64,000 nucleotides of DNA from Roseobacter sp. MED193 (GTDB lineage: Bacteria; Pseudomonadota; Alphaproteobacteria; Rhodobacterales; Rhodobacteraceae): NCBI RefSeq assembly GCF_000152965.1, contig NZ_CH902583.1, positions 741,343 through 805,342 of the forward strand. The letters run 5' to 3'. The notes under the pieces are model-generated. The model was not told where the DNA came from, searched no databases, and was given only the letters and a program-made list of their open reading frames with translations. Position numbers and translations under genes: made by a program. Position 1 is the first letter of the stretch; every line of letters starts with the position of its first letter. Below are positions 1 through 9,786 of this stretch, in pieces.

Positions 1-15
1 CATGATCATTTCACC

Positions 16-276
16 ATGTCATTCGGGCAATCCCGTGATTACGGCATTGACTACCGAGAGTTTGAGAAGGTGGCGCGCCTGCCTGAAGGCATCCCGTTGA
101 TGGCCATTGCCGGTGTCTGGGGTGACTATAGCAACATACGTTGCTTGTTCCTCGATGAGGATGGCAACGGGTATTGCCGAAATATCAGTGGCAGAGGCGG
201 CGAATACATCATCAGAGAATTGGGTCTGAACGCTAAGGATCTGGCGGTGGGGCAGTTGCTAACCGCTAAAGCTTAG
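16..276 (+). CDS. Hypothetical protein, possibly 5'-truncated by the window edge
   Basis: An 86-codon reading frame that I do not recognise. It is acidic and soluble, with no signal peptide, membrane segment or known motif. The frame is open back to base 1 and there is no ribosome-binding site before the ATG at 16, so this may be the C-terminal part of a longer protein. It is followed by a clear hairpin terminator (305-343), which separates it from the restriction-modification operon. Its base composition resembles the island genes that follow rather than the GC-rich core further on. Confidence 0.5.
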   Translation: MSFGQSRDYGIDYREFEKVARLPEGIPLMAIAGVWGDYSNIRCLFLDEDGNGYCRNISGRGGEYIIRELGLNAKDLAVGQLLTAKA

Positions 277-304
277 TGTGCGGTGAGGGTAGGACAAATC
301 TAGT

Positions 305-343
305 AACAGGCAGTCACAGTGAGTGGCTGCCTGTTTTTTTTGT
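305..343 (+). terminator. Rho-independent terminator
   Basis: AACAGGCAGTCAC and GTGGCTGCCTGTT form a 13-bp stem with one mismatch around a short AGTGA loop, followed by a run of eight T. It lies about 30 bp after the stop of the gene at 16-276 and ends that transcript before the hsd operon. Confidence 0.85.
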
Positions 344-462
344 TGTTATGGACAAGCCGCTGCCGCCATCACTGTAGGGGTCCTCGTTCTAAACGTCGTG
401 CTTGCTGGCTACCCATCTTTCCTCTAGTTTCAATCCTAATTCCCAAGGGAGGACATTTTGCA

Positions 463-657
463 ATGCCCAACGTTGATATTTTGACCGTGAAAGAACTCGC
501 TGAGTATCTGAAAATCGCCGAGAAAACGGCATATCGGTTCGCATCAGAGGGTAAGGTTCCGGGCTTCAAGGTAGGGAGCGCGTGGCGGTTTCGCAAAAGC
601 GAAATTGATCGCTGGATCACTGAGCAAGAACAAAAACAAGAAGGGGCAGGAAAATGA
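463..657 (+). CDS. Small helix-turn-helix (excisionase/MerR-type) DNA-binding protein
   Basis: A 64-residue protein made almost entirely of an excisionase-type winged helix-turn-helix. The segment [20 protein letters not shown] is the helix-turn-helix, and [17 protein letters not shown] is the wing and last helix typical of this fold. The ATG at 463 is chosen because AAGGGAGGA sits just upstream; an in-frame ATG at 319 lacks such a site and gives a non-homologous leader. The stop overlaps the hsdM start (ATGA), so it is the first gene of the restriction operon. A role in regulating the operon is an inference from position; a recombination-directionality role is also possible for this fold. 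Confidence 0.8.
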   Translation: MPNVDILTVKELAEYLKIAEKTAYRFASEGKVPGFKVGSAWRFRKSEIDRWITEQEQKQEGAGK

Positions 658-2198
658 CAGGCCAACAACAGCGCGACGAACTCCACCGTCAAATCTGGGC
701 TATTGCAAACGATGTGCGCGGGGCCGTTGATGGCTGGGACTTCAAACAGTTTGTTCTGGGTGCATTGTTTTACCGCTTCATCAGTGAGAACTTTGTCAAT
801 TATGCCGACGCAGGTGATGACAACGTCAACTATGCAGGTATGTCTGACAGTGAAGTCCCGGATGATTTTGTCATCGAGGCTGTGAAAACCAAGGGATATT
901 TCATCTATCCCAGCCAGTTGTTTTCAAATGTTGTGTCGCAGGCGAATACGAATGACAGTCTGAATACCGATCTTGCCGCCATCTTTGCCGCTATTGAGGG
1001 GTCGGCCAACGGATACCCGTCTGAAGAAGACATTTCTGGCCTGTTCGCTGATTTTGACACCACCAGCAACCGCCTTGGCAACACCGTCAAAGACAAAAAC
1101 GCGCGTCTAGCTGCGGTGCTTAAGGGCGTCGCTGGCTTGCCGTTGACCTTTGATGATAGTCAACGTGACCTGTTCGGCGATGCCTATGAATTTCTGATCA
1201 AGAACTACGCGGCCAATGCGGGTAAGTCCGGTGGCGAGTTCTTTACCCCGCCACACGTTTCTAAACTCATTGCTAAGATTGCGATCCACGGTCAGACGAC
1301 GATCAACAAGATCTTCGATCCTGCTTGCGGTTCCGGCTCTTTGCTGCTGCAGGCCAAATACTTCCTGAAGGATCATGGGGTTGAGGACGGTTACTTCGGG
1401 CAGGAAATCAACCACACCACGTACAACCTCGCCCGCATGAATATGTTTTTGCACAACATCAACTATGACAAGTTCAACATCCAACTGGGGAATACGCTGA
1501 CGGATCCACATTTCGGCGATGATAAGCCCTTTGATGCCATCGTCTCGAACCCGCCCTATTCAATCAAATGGAAGGGCTCTGATGACCCGACCTTGATCAA
1601 CGATGAACGCTTTGCCCCTGCTGGTGTACTGGCCCCGAAGTCCAAGGCTGACTTTGCCTTTGTGCTGCACGCGCTGAGCTATCTTTCTGCCAAGGGCCGC
1701 GCGGCGCTTGTTTGTTTTCCTGGTATTTTCTATCGCGGCGGCGCAGAGCAGAAGATCCGTAAGTATCTAGTGGATAATAACTATGTTGAAGCCGTCATCG
1801 CGCTTGCGCCTAACCTGTTTTACGGCACGACGATTGCGGTGAATATTCTGGTGCTGGCCAAGAATAAACAAAACACTGACGTGCAGTTCATTGATGCAAC
1901 AGGCGAAGACTTCTTTGACAAGAAAACCAACAACAATGAAATGTCTGATGATCATATTGCCGAGGTTATGAGGATCTTCGACAGTAAGGAAAACGAAGCC
2001 CACGTTGCCGAAACGGTTGATCAGGTCAAGATCATTGCGCAGGACTACAACCTGTCCGTCAGCGCCTATGTCGAACCCAAGGACACCCGAGTAAAGACCA
2101 ACATCACAGAGCTGAATGCAGAACTGGTCAAGACTGTTGCTAAGATCGATCAGCTTCGTTCGGAAATCGACGCCATCGTTGCGGAGATCGAGGCATGA
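654..2198 (+). CDS. hsdM: Type I restriction-modification system methyltransferase subunit HsdM
   Basis: N6-adenine DNA methyltransferase subunit of a type I system. Two HsdM and one HsdS make the methylase; adding HsdR makes the nuclease. The 514 residues comprise a helical HsdM N-terminal domain (about 10-150) and a methyltransferase domain with the AdoMet motif DPACGSGS (222-229) and the catalytic NPPY (299-302). The length is close to the roughly 520 residues of the EcoR124I (type IC) subunit. It overlaps the upstream small regulator and downstream hsdS by ATGA junctions, so the genes are translationally coupled. It appears intact, so methylation should persist even though the neighbouring prrC is broken. 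Confidence 0.96.
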   Translation: MTGQQQRDELHRQIWAIANDVRGAVDGWDFKQFVLGALFYRFISENFVNYADAGDDNVNYAGMSDSEVPDDFVIEAVKTKGYFIYPSQLFSNVVSQANTNDSLNTDLAAIFAAIEGSANGYPSEEDISGLFADFDTTSNRLGNTVKDKNARLAAVLKGVAGLPLTFDDSQRDLFGDAYEFLIKNYAANAGKSGGEFFTPPHVSKLIAKIAIHGQTTINKIFDPACGSGSLLLQAKYFLKDHGVEDGYFGQEINHTTYNLARMNMFLHNINYDKFNIQLGNTLTDPHFGDDKPFDAIVSNPPYSIKWKGSDDPTLINDERFAPAGVLAPKSKADFAFVLHALSYLSAKGRAALVCFPGIFYRGGAEQKIRKYLVDNNYVEAVIALAPNLFYGTTIAVNILVLAKNKQNTDVQFIDATGEDFFDKKTNNNEMSDDHIAEVMRIFDSKENEAHVAETVDQVKIIAQDYNLSVSAYVEPKDTRVKTNITELNAELVKTVAKIDQLRSEIDAIVAEIEA

Positions 2199-3382
2199 GC
2201 AACCGGGGCTTTTTGGAAAAGCTACTAGATGGCGCTGTTGTTGAATGGAAGCAGCTTGGCGAACTGACAAATGTGAAAACGGGTCAATCGGTCAACAAGA
2301 ACAAGATAGCAAGCAATCCCGGGCCTTACGCGGTTATCAATAGCGGGCGCGAGCCTTTGGGCTTCATTGATGAATGGAATACAGACGATGACCCAATCGG
2401 CGTCACTACGCGGGGTGCCGGAGTCGGCTCAATCACATGGCAGGAGGGAAAGTACTTTCGAGGAAACCTCAACTACGCTGTCAGTATCAAGTCTGATGCG
2501 AAATTAGAAACTCGTTATCTCTATCATCTTTTGCTTGAAAAGCAGGCTGACATTCACGCGCTTTGCACCTTCGATGGTATCCCGGCTTTGAACGCTGGCA
2601 AACTCAAAGGCTTGGTGATCCCCATCCCATGCCCTGACGACCCAGAAAAATCGCTGGCGATACAGGCAGAGATTGTTCGGATTTTGGACAGCTTCACCGA
2701 GCTGACAGCCGAGCTGACAGCCGAGCTTAAGGCTCGCAAGCAACAATACAACCACTACCGAGATCAGCTTTTGAGTTTCGATGATGGGGATGTGGAATGG
2801 AAGACTTTGGGCGATGTGGTCGATTTCCAGAACGCCAAACCGCATGAAAAACTTGTCACACCAGACGGTGACGTCGCACTGTTGACTGCAGGCTATATTT
2901 CGACCGATGGCAGGTCAGCACGATTTGTAAAAACGACCGATGTTTTGACACCAGCCTTCAAGAACGACGTTGCAATGGTAATGAGTGATCTTCCCAATGG
3001 TCGGGCACTTGCCAAGACGTTTTTCGTTGACGAAGACGGCCGCTATGCAGCCAATCAACGTGTCTGTTTGCTGAGGGTGAAGGACCCAGAGTCTTTCTCT
3101 TCAAAGTTCCTCCACTACGTCATGAACCGCAATAAACAACTGCTCAGATACGATAGCGGCTACGATCAAACGCATCTCAAGAAAGACTGGATTCTCGGCG
3201 TTAAAGTTCCTGTACCCTCTGCCGAAGAACAAAACCGCATCGTCACCATCCTCGACAAGTTCAACACGCTGACCGCATCGCTCAGCGAGGGCCTGCCGCG
3301 TGAAATCAAGTTGCGTCAGCAGCAATACGAATACTACCGCGACCTGCTCTTGAGCTTCCCTAAACCCGAGGAGGCCGCATAG
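2195..3382 (+). CDS. hsdS: Type I restriction-modification specificity subunit HsdS (type IC-like)
   Basis: DNA-recognition subunit with two target-recognition domains (about residues 15-160 and 205-340). Each is followed by a helical conserved region ending in similar QQY-YRD-LLSF motifs. The central spacer helix carries LTAELTAEL, encoded by a 12-bp direct repeat at 2699-2722. In the EcoR124I family the number of TAEL units sets the length of the gap between the two half-sites. The 395-residue length and the spacer sequence place it in the type IC family. The start overlaps the hsdM stop (ATGA). The target sequence itself cannot be read from the protein. Confidence 0.95.
   Translation: MSNRGFLEKLLDGAVVEWKQLGELTNVKTGQSVNKNKIASNPGPYAVINSGREPLGFIDEWNTDDDPIGVTTRGAGVGSITWQEGKYFRGNLNYAVSIKSDAKLETRYLYHLLLEKQADIHALCTFDGIPALNAGKLKGLVIPIPCPDDPEKSLAIQAEIVRILDSFTELTAELTAELKARKQQYNHYRDQLLSFDDGDVEWKTLGDVVDFQNAKPHEKLVTPDGDVALLTAGYISTDGRSARFVKTTDVLTPAFKNDVAMVMSDLPNGRALAKTFFVDEDGRYAANQRVCLLRVKDPESFSSKFLHYVMNRNKQLLRYDSGYDQTHLKKDWILGVKVPVPSAEEQNRIVTILDKFNTLTASLSEGLPREIKLRQQQYEYYRDLLLSFPKPEEAA
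2699..2722 (+). repeat. Two 12-bp direct repeats encoding TAEL units in hsdS
   Basis: GAGCTGACAGCC occurs twice in tandem, followed by a partial third copy (GAGCT). It is in frame and encodes [10 protein letters not shown] in the central spacer helix. This is the counterpart of the repeat whose copy number distinguishes EcoR124I from EcoR124II. Confidence 0.9.
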
Positions 3383-3862
3383 ATGCCCGAGCAGGTAGAA
3401 GCCCAAGAAAAGCAAGACGACAAGATCAAGGCCGTTGCGGAAGAGCTCGTCAAATCAAACAAAAAAGTGCAGCTGATCTATGCCTTTAACGGTACGGGCA
3501 AAACCCGTCTGTCCCGCGCGGTGAAGGATCTGGTCGCCCCCAAGCCTGAGAATGGTGAGGAGGAAGAACCAACACGGCGCAAGATCCTTTACTATAGCGC
3601 GTTCACTGAAGACCTGTTCGTTTGGGACAATGATCGTGACAATGACGAAGTTCGAAAAATCGATATCCAGCCGAACTCTTTTACCGATTGGGTCTTGCGT
3701 GACCGAGGGCAGGATCAGAACATCATCGCCAATTTCCAGCGCTATACGAGCAGAAGTATCACGCCAAGTTTTCCCCTTAAGTCCAGAGTGGACTTTAGGG
3801 ATGAAGTGGTCCTGCTTTTTAGGACAGGTTTGCGGCTTGGCTAAGATGCATCTGGTTTATGT

Positions 3863-4717
3863 TCATGCCGCTTTTCGTGTTTCACTTTGTTCGAAGTATG
3901 CCGCGTCTGGCGTGCGCTTGTCGAGGGCGGTGTGAGGCCGCTCTGCGTTGTAAAAGCCGATCCAGTCGTCGATGATCCTTTTGGCTTGAAAGCCGTTGGT
4001 GATCTCGTGCAGATACACTGCCTCCTGCTTCAGGGATCGCCAGAGCCGCTCGATGAAGATGTTGTCCAGATAGCGGCCCCGCCCATCCATAGAGATTTTG
4101 ATATCGGCCTTCGTCAGCGTCTTGATCCAATCCGCGCCCGTGTATTGGCTACCCTGATCCGTATTCATGATCTCGGGCTTGCCATATTTGGCGATGGCTT
4201 CGTCCAGTGCTTCAACGCAAAAGCTGGCATCCAACGTATTTGACAGCCGCCAGGACAGCACTTTGCGTGTTGCCCAATCCATGATTGCCACCAGATACAG
4301 GAACCCGTTCTTCACTGGAATGTAGGTAATGTCGCTGCACCAAACATGGTTGGGCCGCGTAATCGACAGCTTTCTCAATAAGTATGGCCAGATCTTATGC
4401 TGCGGGTGCTTCTTGCTGGTGTTCGGCCCTTTGTAGATGGCCTGCAGCCCCATGATGCCCATCAGGCGACGCACGCGATGCCGTCCTGCCGAGAACCCTG
4501 ATTGGGGCAGATACGCCGCGATCTGGCGGCTGCCGAAGAACGGATACTTCGTAAATATCCGGTCAATCTCATGCATCAGATCAATCGTCGCCTGATCAAA
4601 GCCAACAGGCGTGTAATAGATTGAGGAACGGCTGATCTTGAGCAGCTTACACTGGCGCGTCAGGCTAAGGTCGGTGTTGTCCTTGCGGATCATCTCGCGG
4701 CGTTCAGACAGGCTCAT
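3863..4717 (-). CDS. IS3-family transposase OrfB (DDE integrase domain)
   Basis: The 284-residue catalytic half of an IS3 transposase. It has an N-terminal helix-turn-helix-like HTH_21 region (about 45-105) and a retroviral-integrase-like rve domain (about 115-275). The DDE residues are in CSDITYI, NTDQGSQ and IERLWRSLK, and the C-terminus has the usual FYNAERPHTAL. It starts at an ATG overlapping the orfA stop by 4 bp (ATGA) and lies in the -1 frame relative to orfA. It is therefore probably made both alone and as an OrfAB fusion by frameshifting at 4735-4741. Confidence 0.93.
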   Translation of the reverse strand: MSLSERREMIRKDNTDLSLTRQCKLLKISRSSIYYTPVGFDQATIDLMHEIDRIFTKYPFFGSRQIAAYLPQSGFSAGRHRVRRLMGIMGLQAIYKGPNTSKKHPQHKIWPYLLRKLSITRPNHVWCSDITYIPVKNGFLYLVAIMDWATRKVLSWRLSNTLDASFCVEALDEAIAKYGKPEIMNTDQGSQYTGADWIKTLTKADIKISMDGRGRYLDNIFIERLWRSLKQEAVYLHEITNGFQAKRIIDDWIGFYNAERPHTALDKRTPDAAYFEQSETRKAA

Positions 4718-5004
4718 CGCTTCAGCCCTTGTGACAAAAAATCATTTTCCACCGCCAGCTGACCAATCTTGGCATGAAGCTCTTTGATTTCGCCGTCTTT
4801 GTTCTCAGCCTTTTTGACCTTGTCCGAGAAAACGTTGACCATGCCATCAATCGCCTGCCGTTTCCACGTGCTCACCTGCGTAGGGTGCAGCTGGCGCTTC
4901 GATGCAATCTCCTGCACCGTCTTGTCACCGCGCAATGCTTCAAGGGCCACAGTCGCTTTAAACTTGTCTGAAAAATTCCGTCGCTTTGTCATTCTTGTAT
5001 CCAT
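4714..5004 (-). CDS. IS3-family transposase OrfA (helix-turn-helix)
   Basis: The 96-residue DNA-binding half of the transposase. A helix-turn-helix lies at about residues 8-55 (KFKATVALEAL...VQEIASKRQLHPTQVSTWK), followed by a leucine-rich coiled coil (about 60-92) used for multimerisation in this family. The start codon lies inside an inverted repeat (4997-5021) and has no clear ribosome-binding site; an alternative ATG is four codons later. The TTTTTTG at 4741-4735, in the right phase (T TTT TTG) about 20 nt before the stop, would move ribosomes into the orfB frame. Confidence 0.9.
   Translation of the reverse strand: MDTRMTKRRNFSDKFKATVALEALRGDKTVQEIASKRQLHPTQVSTWKRQAIDGMVNVFSDKVKKAENKDGEIKELHAKIGQLAVENDFLSQGLKR
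4735..4741 (-). promoter_or_regulatory. Programmed -1 frameshift heptamer of the IS
   Basis: Read on the minus strand the heptamer is T TTT TTG with zero-frame codons TTT TTG of orfA. A -1 slip continues as FVTRAEAMSLSERR with no stop into orfB. This is the usual IS3 way to make the OrfAB transposase. Confidence 0.75.
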
Positions 5005-5021
5005 TCAATCGGGTTGGATAC
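4997..5021 (-). repeat. Inverted repeat enclosing the transposase start codon
   Basis: GTATCCA and TGGATAC (7 bp each) are separated by 11 bp, and the orfA ATG (5004-5002) falls in the loop next to one arm. In RNA read in from outside, this hairpin could hide the start. That function is an inference. Confidence 0.6.
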
Positions 5022-6020
5022 ATCTTAGCACGCTGTCCGAATTTGCCGGACCACTTCAGGATGGCGCGAAAAAAATCGACACCTTTCCAGAGATCCGATT
5101 TGCCTACACTGGCGGCGATAACATTGAAAATGATGTGAAAATTTCAAAGGGCGAAGAAAGCAACCTAATCTGGAGCGTTTTCTATACGCTGTTGCAAGAG
5201 GTCGTTGAGATTCTGAGAGAGCCTGATCCAGAAAAGCGAGATGACGATGAATATGATGACCTCAAGTATGTGTTCATTGACGATCCGGTTAGCTCTCTTG
5301 ATGACAGTCATCTGATTGAGCTTGCGGTCGATCTGGCTGAGTTGATCAAAGCTACAGAGTCGGATCTTAAGTTCATCATCACCACACATAGCCCATTGTT
5401 TTACAATGTTCTCTTCAATGAATTTAACAACAAGAAATATAAGGATGTCGATAAAGTGAAGGCGTCGTTGCAAGCAGCTATTGCTAGCGGTGGCGATGTG
5501 GCTGAAGCCCTCGATACTCTTGTAGCACCTGACGATAAAGATAACGTCGCCGCAGCCTTGCAACTATCTGACAATGACGCCGCAATCGCGGCAGTGACCC
5601 GTCCCAAGATGATATACAAGCGAGAACGCTCAGCCAAATACAGGTTAAGCAAAGAAGCTGATGGTTCGTTTGCTTTGGCAGAGCAGGGGAATGACTCGCC
5701 GTTTTCTTACCATCTGCTGTTGTTGTCGGAGCTAAAAAATGCCGTCGATAGTGGTCAAGTTCGGAAATTTCATTTCAACTATCTAAGGAACGTTCTGGAG
5801 AAGACCGCAACATTCCTAGGTCACCATAGGTGGGGTGACCTACTGCCAAAGATCGATGGGAATCCAGATCCATTTGCCTCTCGAATAGTGAATTTGTCGA
5901 GCCATTCAGCGCACTCTGGCGAAGAGGTCGCAGAGCTCGAGGCGCGCGACCAAGAAAAGCTGGGCGAGCTCGTGAATTATTTATTTAGCCACTACCATTT
6001 TTTTAAGCCGAAAGAACAAA

Positions 6021-9000
6021 ATGCCTGAGCAGACAACACCGATTGCAGAGACGCCGAATTACATCGTTCTTGATAAGTACACCAAGGACTGGGTGGCCGC
6101 TGACCAGTACCAAAGCGAAGATGATCTGGAGCGCGAGCTGGTTCAGGATCTACAGAACCAAGGCTATGAATTCTTATCTGCCCTGACCACCCCTGCGGCC
6201 ATGCTGGCCAACGTGCGGGTGCAGCTTGAGGCCTTGAACAGCGTCCGTTTTTCTGATGATGAATGGCAGCGGTTCAATGACAGCTATCTGGATAATCCCA
6301 GCGACAGCATCACCGACAAAGCGCGCAAGATCCATGATGACTACATCCTTGATTTTGTCTTTGATGATGGGCGCATCAAGAACATCTATCTGTTTGATAA
6401 GAAAAACAAAGCACGCAACAAACTGCAGGTGATCAAACAGTTTGAACAGGTGGGCACTCATGCCAACCGCTATGATGTGACAATTTTGGTAAATGGTCTG
6501 CCCCTTGTGCAGATCGAGCTAAAGCGGCGCGGCGTGGCCATTCGCGAGGCGTTTAACCAGATCCACCGGTACAGCAAGGAAAGCTTCAACAGTGAAAACT
6601 CGTTGTATAAGTTTTTGCAGGTCTTTGTGATCTCAAACGGTACGGACACGCGCTATTTCGCCAATACCGTCAAGCGTAACAAGAACAGCTTTGACTTCAC
6701 CATGAACTGGGCAAAATCAGACAATGATTTGATCCGCGACCTGAAAGATTTCACCGCGACGTTCTTTCAAAAGCGTGTTCTGCTGGACGTGTTGTTGCAA
6801 TATTCGGTCTTTGATGCGGGCAATACCCTGCTGATAATGCGCCCCTATCAGATCGCTGCAACCGAGCGGATCCTGTGGAAGATCAAAGGTTCGTATCAGT
6901 CCAAAACGTGGAGCAAGCCAGAAAGCGGCGGCTATACCTGGCACACAACCGGATCAGGCAAGACGCTGACCAGTTTCAAGGCGGCGCGGTTGGCGACCGA
7001 GCTGGATTTCATCGACAAGGTGTTTTTCGTCGTGGATCGCAAGGACCTCGATTTTCAAACGATGAAAGAATACCAGAAGTTTTCGCCCGACAGTGTTAAC
7101 GGGTCTGACAGCACGGCTGGGCTAAAGCGCAATCTGGGTAAGGACGACAACAAGATCATTGTCACCACGATCCAGAAGCTGAACAATCTGATGAAGTCCG
7201 AGGGGGAGCTGCCGGTCTACAAGCAGCAGGTGGTGTTCATTTTCGATGAATGTCACCGCAGCCAGTTTGGTGAGGCCCAGAAGAACCTACAAAAGAAGTT
7301 TAAGCGGTTCTATCAGTTTGGCTTTACCGGAACGCCGATTTTTCCGGAAAATGCTCTTGGGGCGGAAACCACGGCCAGCGTATTCGGGCGCGAATTGCAT
7401 TCCTATGTGATTTCGGATGCGATCCGCGATGAGAAGGTTCTGAAGTTCAAGGTTGATTACAATGATGTCCGTCCGCAATTCAAAGCGATTGAGAGCGAAC
7501 AGGACGAGAAGAAGCTGAGTGCGGCGGAAAACCGGCAGGCGCTTTTGCATCCCGAGCGGATCAAAGAGGTCTCACAATATATCCTGAACAACTTCCGCCA
7601 GAAAACCCATCGGACACAGGCAGGCACAGGCGGCTTTAACGCCATGTTCGCCGTGAGCAGTGTCGATGCCGCCAAGCTGTACTATGAGGCGTTGAACGAG
7701 CTGCAGAAGGACCGCGACAAGCCTCTGAAGATTGCCACCATCTTTTCCTTTGCCGCGAATGAAGCACAGGATGCCATCGGCGACATTCACGATGAAAGCT
7801 TTGACGTGTCTGCCATGAACAGCAGCGCCAAAGAGTTTCTGAATGCGGCGATTGGCGACTACAACGCATATTTCAAAACGAACTTCAGTGTCGATAGTAG
7901 CGGTTTTCAGAATTACTATCGTGATCTGGCTGCACGCGTGCGGTCGCAGGACATTGATCTGTTGATTGTTGTGGGAATGTTCCTGACCGGTTTTGATGCG
8001 CCGACACTGAACACCTTATTCGTCGATAAGAACCTGCGATATCACGGCTTGATGCAGGCCTTTTCCCGCACTAACCGGATTTTTGATGCGACGAAGACTT
8101 TTGGAAATATCGTTGCCTTTCGTGACCTTGAGCAGGCCACCGTGGATGCGATCACGCTCTTTGGTGACAAAAATACGAAAAATGTCGTTCTCGAAAAGAG
8201 TTACGATGAATATATGAACGGCTTTCAGGATCAGGAAACCGGTAAGGCACGGCGCGGGTTCACTGAGATTGTGGAAGAACTGGAAGAGCGGTTCCCAAAT
8301 CCTGAAGATATCGTCAAAGAATCCGACAAGAAGGCGTTTGCAAAACTGTTTGGTGAATACCTGAGGGCCGAGAATATTCTTCAGAATTATGATGAGTTCG
8401 CGGCCTTGAAAGCGTTTCAGCACATTGACCCGTCTGATGCAGACGCCGTTGAGGCCTTTAAGGAAAAACACTACCTGAACGACGAGGATTTACGTGAACT
8501 GACTGCAATCAAGTTGCCCTCTGAAAGATCGGTGCAAGACTACCGGTCAACCTATAACGACATTCGCGACTGGTTGCGGCAGGAGAAGGCAGGAAAAGAG
8601 CAGGAGGAAACCAGCATCGACTGGGATGATATCGTGTTCGAGGTTGACCTTCTCAAGTCGCAGGAAATCAATCTGGACTATATCCTTAAGCTGATTTTTG
8701 AGAAAAACAAGCACGCCAAAGACAAGGGGGATCTGATTGAAGAAGCCCGTCGCATCATCCGTGCCAGCCTTGGACACCGGGCAAAGGAAGGTCTGCTTAT
8801 TGAGTTCATCAACGCAACCGATCTGGGGCAAATGGACGATAAAGCTAGTGTGATTGATGCATTCTTTACCTTTGCAAGGGCAGAGCAGCAACGCGAAGTT
8901 GAAGATCTCATCAATTCCGAAGACCTTAAGCCAAAAGAGGCCAAGCGCTATATATCGGCGTCGATCAAACGCAACTTTGCCAGCGAAAACGGAGATGATC

Positions 9001-9122
9001 TAAACGATATCCTGCCCAAGATGAGTCCGCTGAACTCTCAGTTCCGCACGAAGAAGCAAAGTGTTTTCCAGAAAATATCTGCCTTGGTCGAGAGGTTTAA
9101 AGACGTTGGTGGGAAAATCTAG
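6021..9122 (+). CDS. hsdR: Type I restriction endonuclease and translocase subunit HsdR (type IC)
   Basis: Motor and nuclease subunit of 1033 residues, nearly the length of EcoR124I HsdR (1038). The N-terminal PD-(D/E)xK nuclease has D152 and E166-x-K168 (IELKRRG), almost the same numbering as in EcoR124I. The superfamily-2 helicase motor has Walker A TTGSGKT (309-315), DECH (409-412) and FTGTP. A helical C-terminal domain binds the methylase. All motifs are intact. It starts 8 bp inside the end of prrC, the same order as in the E. coli prr locus. The IS in prrC lies upstream and may reduce expression from the hsdM side, so local promoters would matter. Confidence 0.96.
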   Translation: MPEQTTPIAETPNYIVLDKYTKDWVAADQYQSEDDLERELVQDLQNQGYEFLSALTTPAAMLANVRVQLEALNSVRFSDDEWQRFNDSYLDNPSDSITDKARKIHDDYILDFVFDDGRIKNIYLFDKKNKARNKLQVIKQFEQVGTHANRYDVTILVNGLPLVQIELKRRGVAIREAFNQIHRYSKESFNSENSLYKFLQVFVISNGTDTRYFANTVKRNKNSFDFTMNWAKSDNDLIRDLKDFTATFFQKRVLLDVLLQYSVFDAGNTLLIMRPYQIAATERILWKIKGSYQSKTWSKPESGGYTWHTTGSGKTLTSFKAARLATELDFIDKVFFVVDRKDLDFQTMKEYQKFSPDSVNGSDSTAGLKRNLGKDDNKIIVTTIQKLNNLMKSEGELPVYKQQVVFIFDECHRSQFGEAQKNLQKKFKRFYQFGFTGTPIFPENALGAETTASVFGRELHSYVISDAIRDEKVLKFKVDYNDVRPQFKAIESEQDEKKLSAAENRQALLHPERIKEVSQYILNNFRQKTHRTQAGTGGFNAMFAVSSVDAAKLYYEALNELQKDRDKPLKIATIFSFAANEAQDAIGDIHDESFDVSAMNSSAKEFLNAAIGDYNAYFKTNFSVDSSGFQNYYRDLAARVRSQDIDLLIVVGMFLTGFDAPTLNTLFVDKNLRYHGLMQAFSRTNRIFDATKTFGNIVAFRDLEQATVDAITLFGDKNTKNVVLEKSYDEYMNGFQDQETGKARRGFTEIVEELEERFPNPEDIVKESDKKAFAKLFGEYLRAENILQNYDEFAALKAFQHIDPSDADAVEAFKEKHYLNDEDLRELTAIKLPSERSVQDYRSTYNDIRDWLRQEKAGKEQEETSIDWDDIVFEVDLLKSQEINLDYILKLIFEKNKHAKDKGDLIEEARRIIRASLGHRAKEGLLIEFINATDLGQMDDKASVIDAFFTFARAEQQREVEDLINSEDLKPKEAKRYISASIKRNFASENGDDLNDILPKMSPLNSQFRTKKQSVFQKISALVERFKDVGGKI

Positions 9123-9305
9123 CGTTCGAACAGTTGAGTCACTCGAACCGACTGACACACATTGTTTGAGGTTAAGCTGGTTCATGCGGAATTTATGGCG
9201 ATTCAGCCACAGTTCCCTCGAAGGCAATTTTGTGTTTTCGCCACCAAAGTCGCCACCAATTTCCAGCGCTCGACTTTTTGCAATCATGTAAGTCATTGAT
9301 TTTAT

Positions 9306-9379
9306 TGGAGGCGAGTACCGGAATCGAACCGGTGTACACGGATTTGCAATCCGCTGCGTCACCACTCCGCCAACTCGCC
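9306..9379 (-). tRNA. tRNA-Cys (GCA)
   Basis: On the minus strand the sequence begins GGCGAGTTGGCGGAGTGG and folds as a cloverleaf. The acceptor GGCGAGT (9379-9373) pairs with ACTCGCC (9316-9310), the discriminator is U, and CCA is encoded at 9308-9306. The anticodon GCA sits in the loop of GGATTGCAAATCC, and the T arm has GGTTCGATTCC. Its 3' end faces the restriction-modification island, which is the usual orientation for an island inserted at a tRNA 3' end. Confidence 0.97.
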
Positions 9380-9786
9380 TTTAGTGACCGTTGTATGGCG
9401 GGTGGTGTCCTGCCACACGGTCTGGGGACCTTCTATTAATGTTCCGTTTTGTTCGCAAGAGGCAAAACGACAATTACTCCGGAAAATCGCCTTTCAAAAA
9501 ATCACGCATTTTGGGGTCTTCTGCTTCGGTATCGCGTCGTACTGGTCAGGCCAGTTCCCTGCTGAGCAACCCCACCTAATTTGACTGGTCCCTTTGTAAA
9601 ACTGGCAGGGCAGATCAGGTGGTTTTTCCAAGAAGCCAAGCACTTACGACGAAACAGAACCACGTATTTCGGTGCCAAGTCGAGCGCCCCCTCCCCCTCT
9701 TCGAAAGCAGATTATGTGCAAATCAGGATCAGGCGAGGTGCGAAGTCGCTCTCTGTAGGCTATATCTGCAGATTGAAGGAAGAGCC
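9380..9786. other. 407-bp intergenic region between tRNA-Cys and the LysR gene
   Basis: I see no convincing gene here; the overlapping reading frames have no start signals or familiar composition. It holds an inverted repeat ACTGG-TCAGG-CCAGT at 9541-9555, and 30 bp later a second TGACTGGTC half-site. These resemble operators of GntR/FadR-type regulators (TGGTC...GACCA). They may be leftovers of a lost transporter locus, given the DctQ-like tail on the next gene. Confidence 0.4.

Larger units (their letters stand above)
3802..5058 (-). mobile_element. Complete IS3-family insertion sequence (1257 bp)
   Basis: The ends are imperfect inverted repeats: both begin TGAAGTGGTCC, read inward from 3802 and from 5058. 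Similarity continues through GGACAG to a shared CTAAGATG. The flanking GGA at 3799-3801 and 5059-5061 is a 3-bp target duplication. Inside are orfA (4714-5004) and orfB (3863-4717) on the minus strand, with a TTTTTTG slip site. Both reading frames, the DDE residues and both ends are intact, so it could still be mobile. It interrupts prrC in the opposite orientation. Confidence 0.95.
3383..6028 (+). pseudogene. prrC: prrC-type anticodon nuclease gene, split by an IS3-family insertion
   Basis: PrrC is a tRNA anticodon nuclease held silent by its type IC partner and released when a phage blocks restriction. The 5' part (3383-3801) encodes a Walker A at residues 34-41 (FNGTGKT). The 3' part (5062-6028) encodes the ABC signature (SKGEES), Walker B (VFIDDPVSSLDD), the switch His (TTHSP) and the nuclease triad: Arg codon 5786, Glu 5798 and His 5903, an R-x3-E...H pattern like PrrC. 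Removing the insertion plus one GGA repeat joins the parts in frame as a 461-residue protein. Gene order M-S-C-R matches the E. coli prr locus. As it stands, the first part runs into the element and stops at 3844. The 3' part has no obvious start, so the protein is probably inactive. The end overlaps hsdR by 8 bp. Confidence 0.88.

Noticed and set aside
319-462. N-terminal extension of the small helix-turn-helix protein from an ATG at 319
   Set aside because: No ribosome-binding site there, the region overlaps the terminator hairpin, and a strong AAGGGAGGA site precedes ATG 463.
9123-9305. Integrase remnant between hsdR and tRNA-Cys
   Set aside because: No tyrosine-recombinase motif could be read in any frame of this short stretch.
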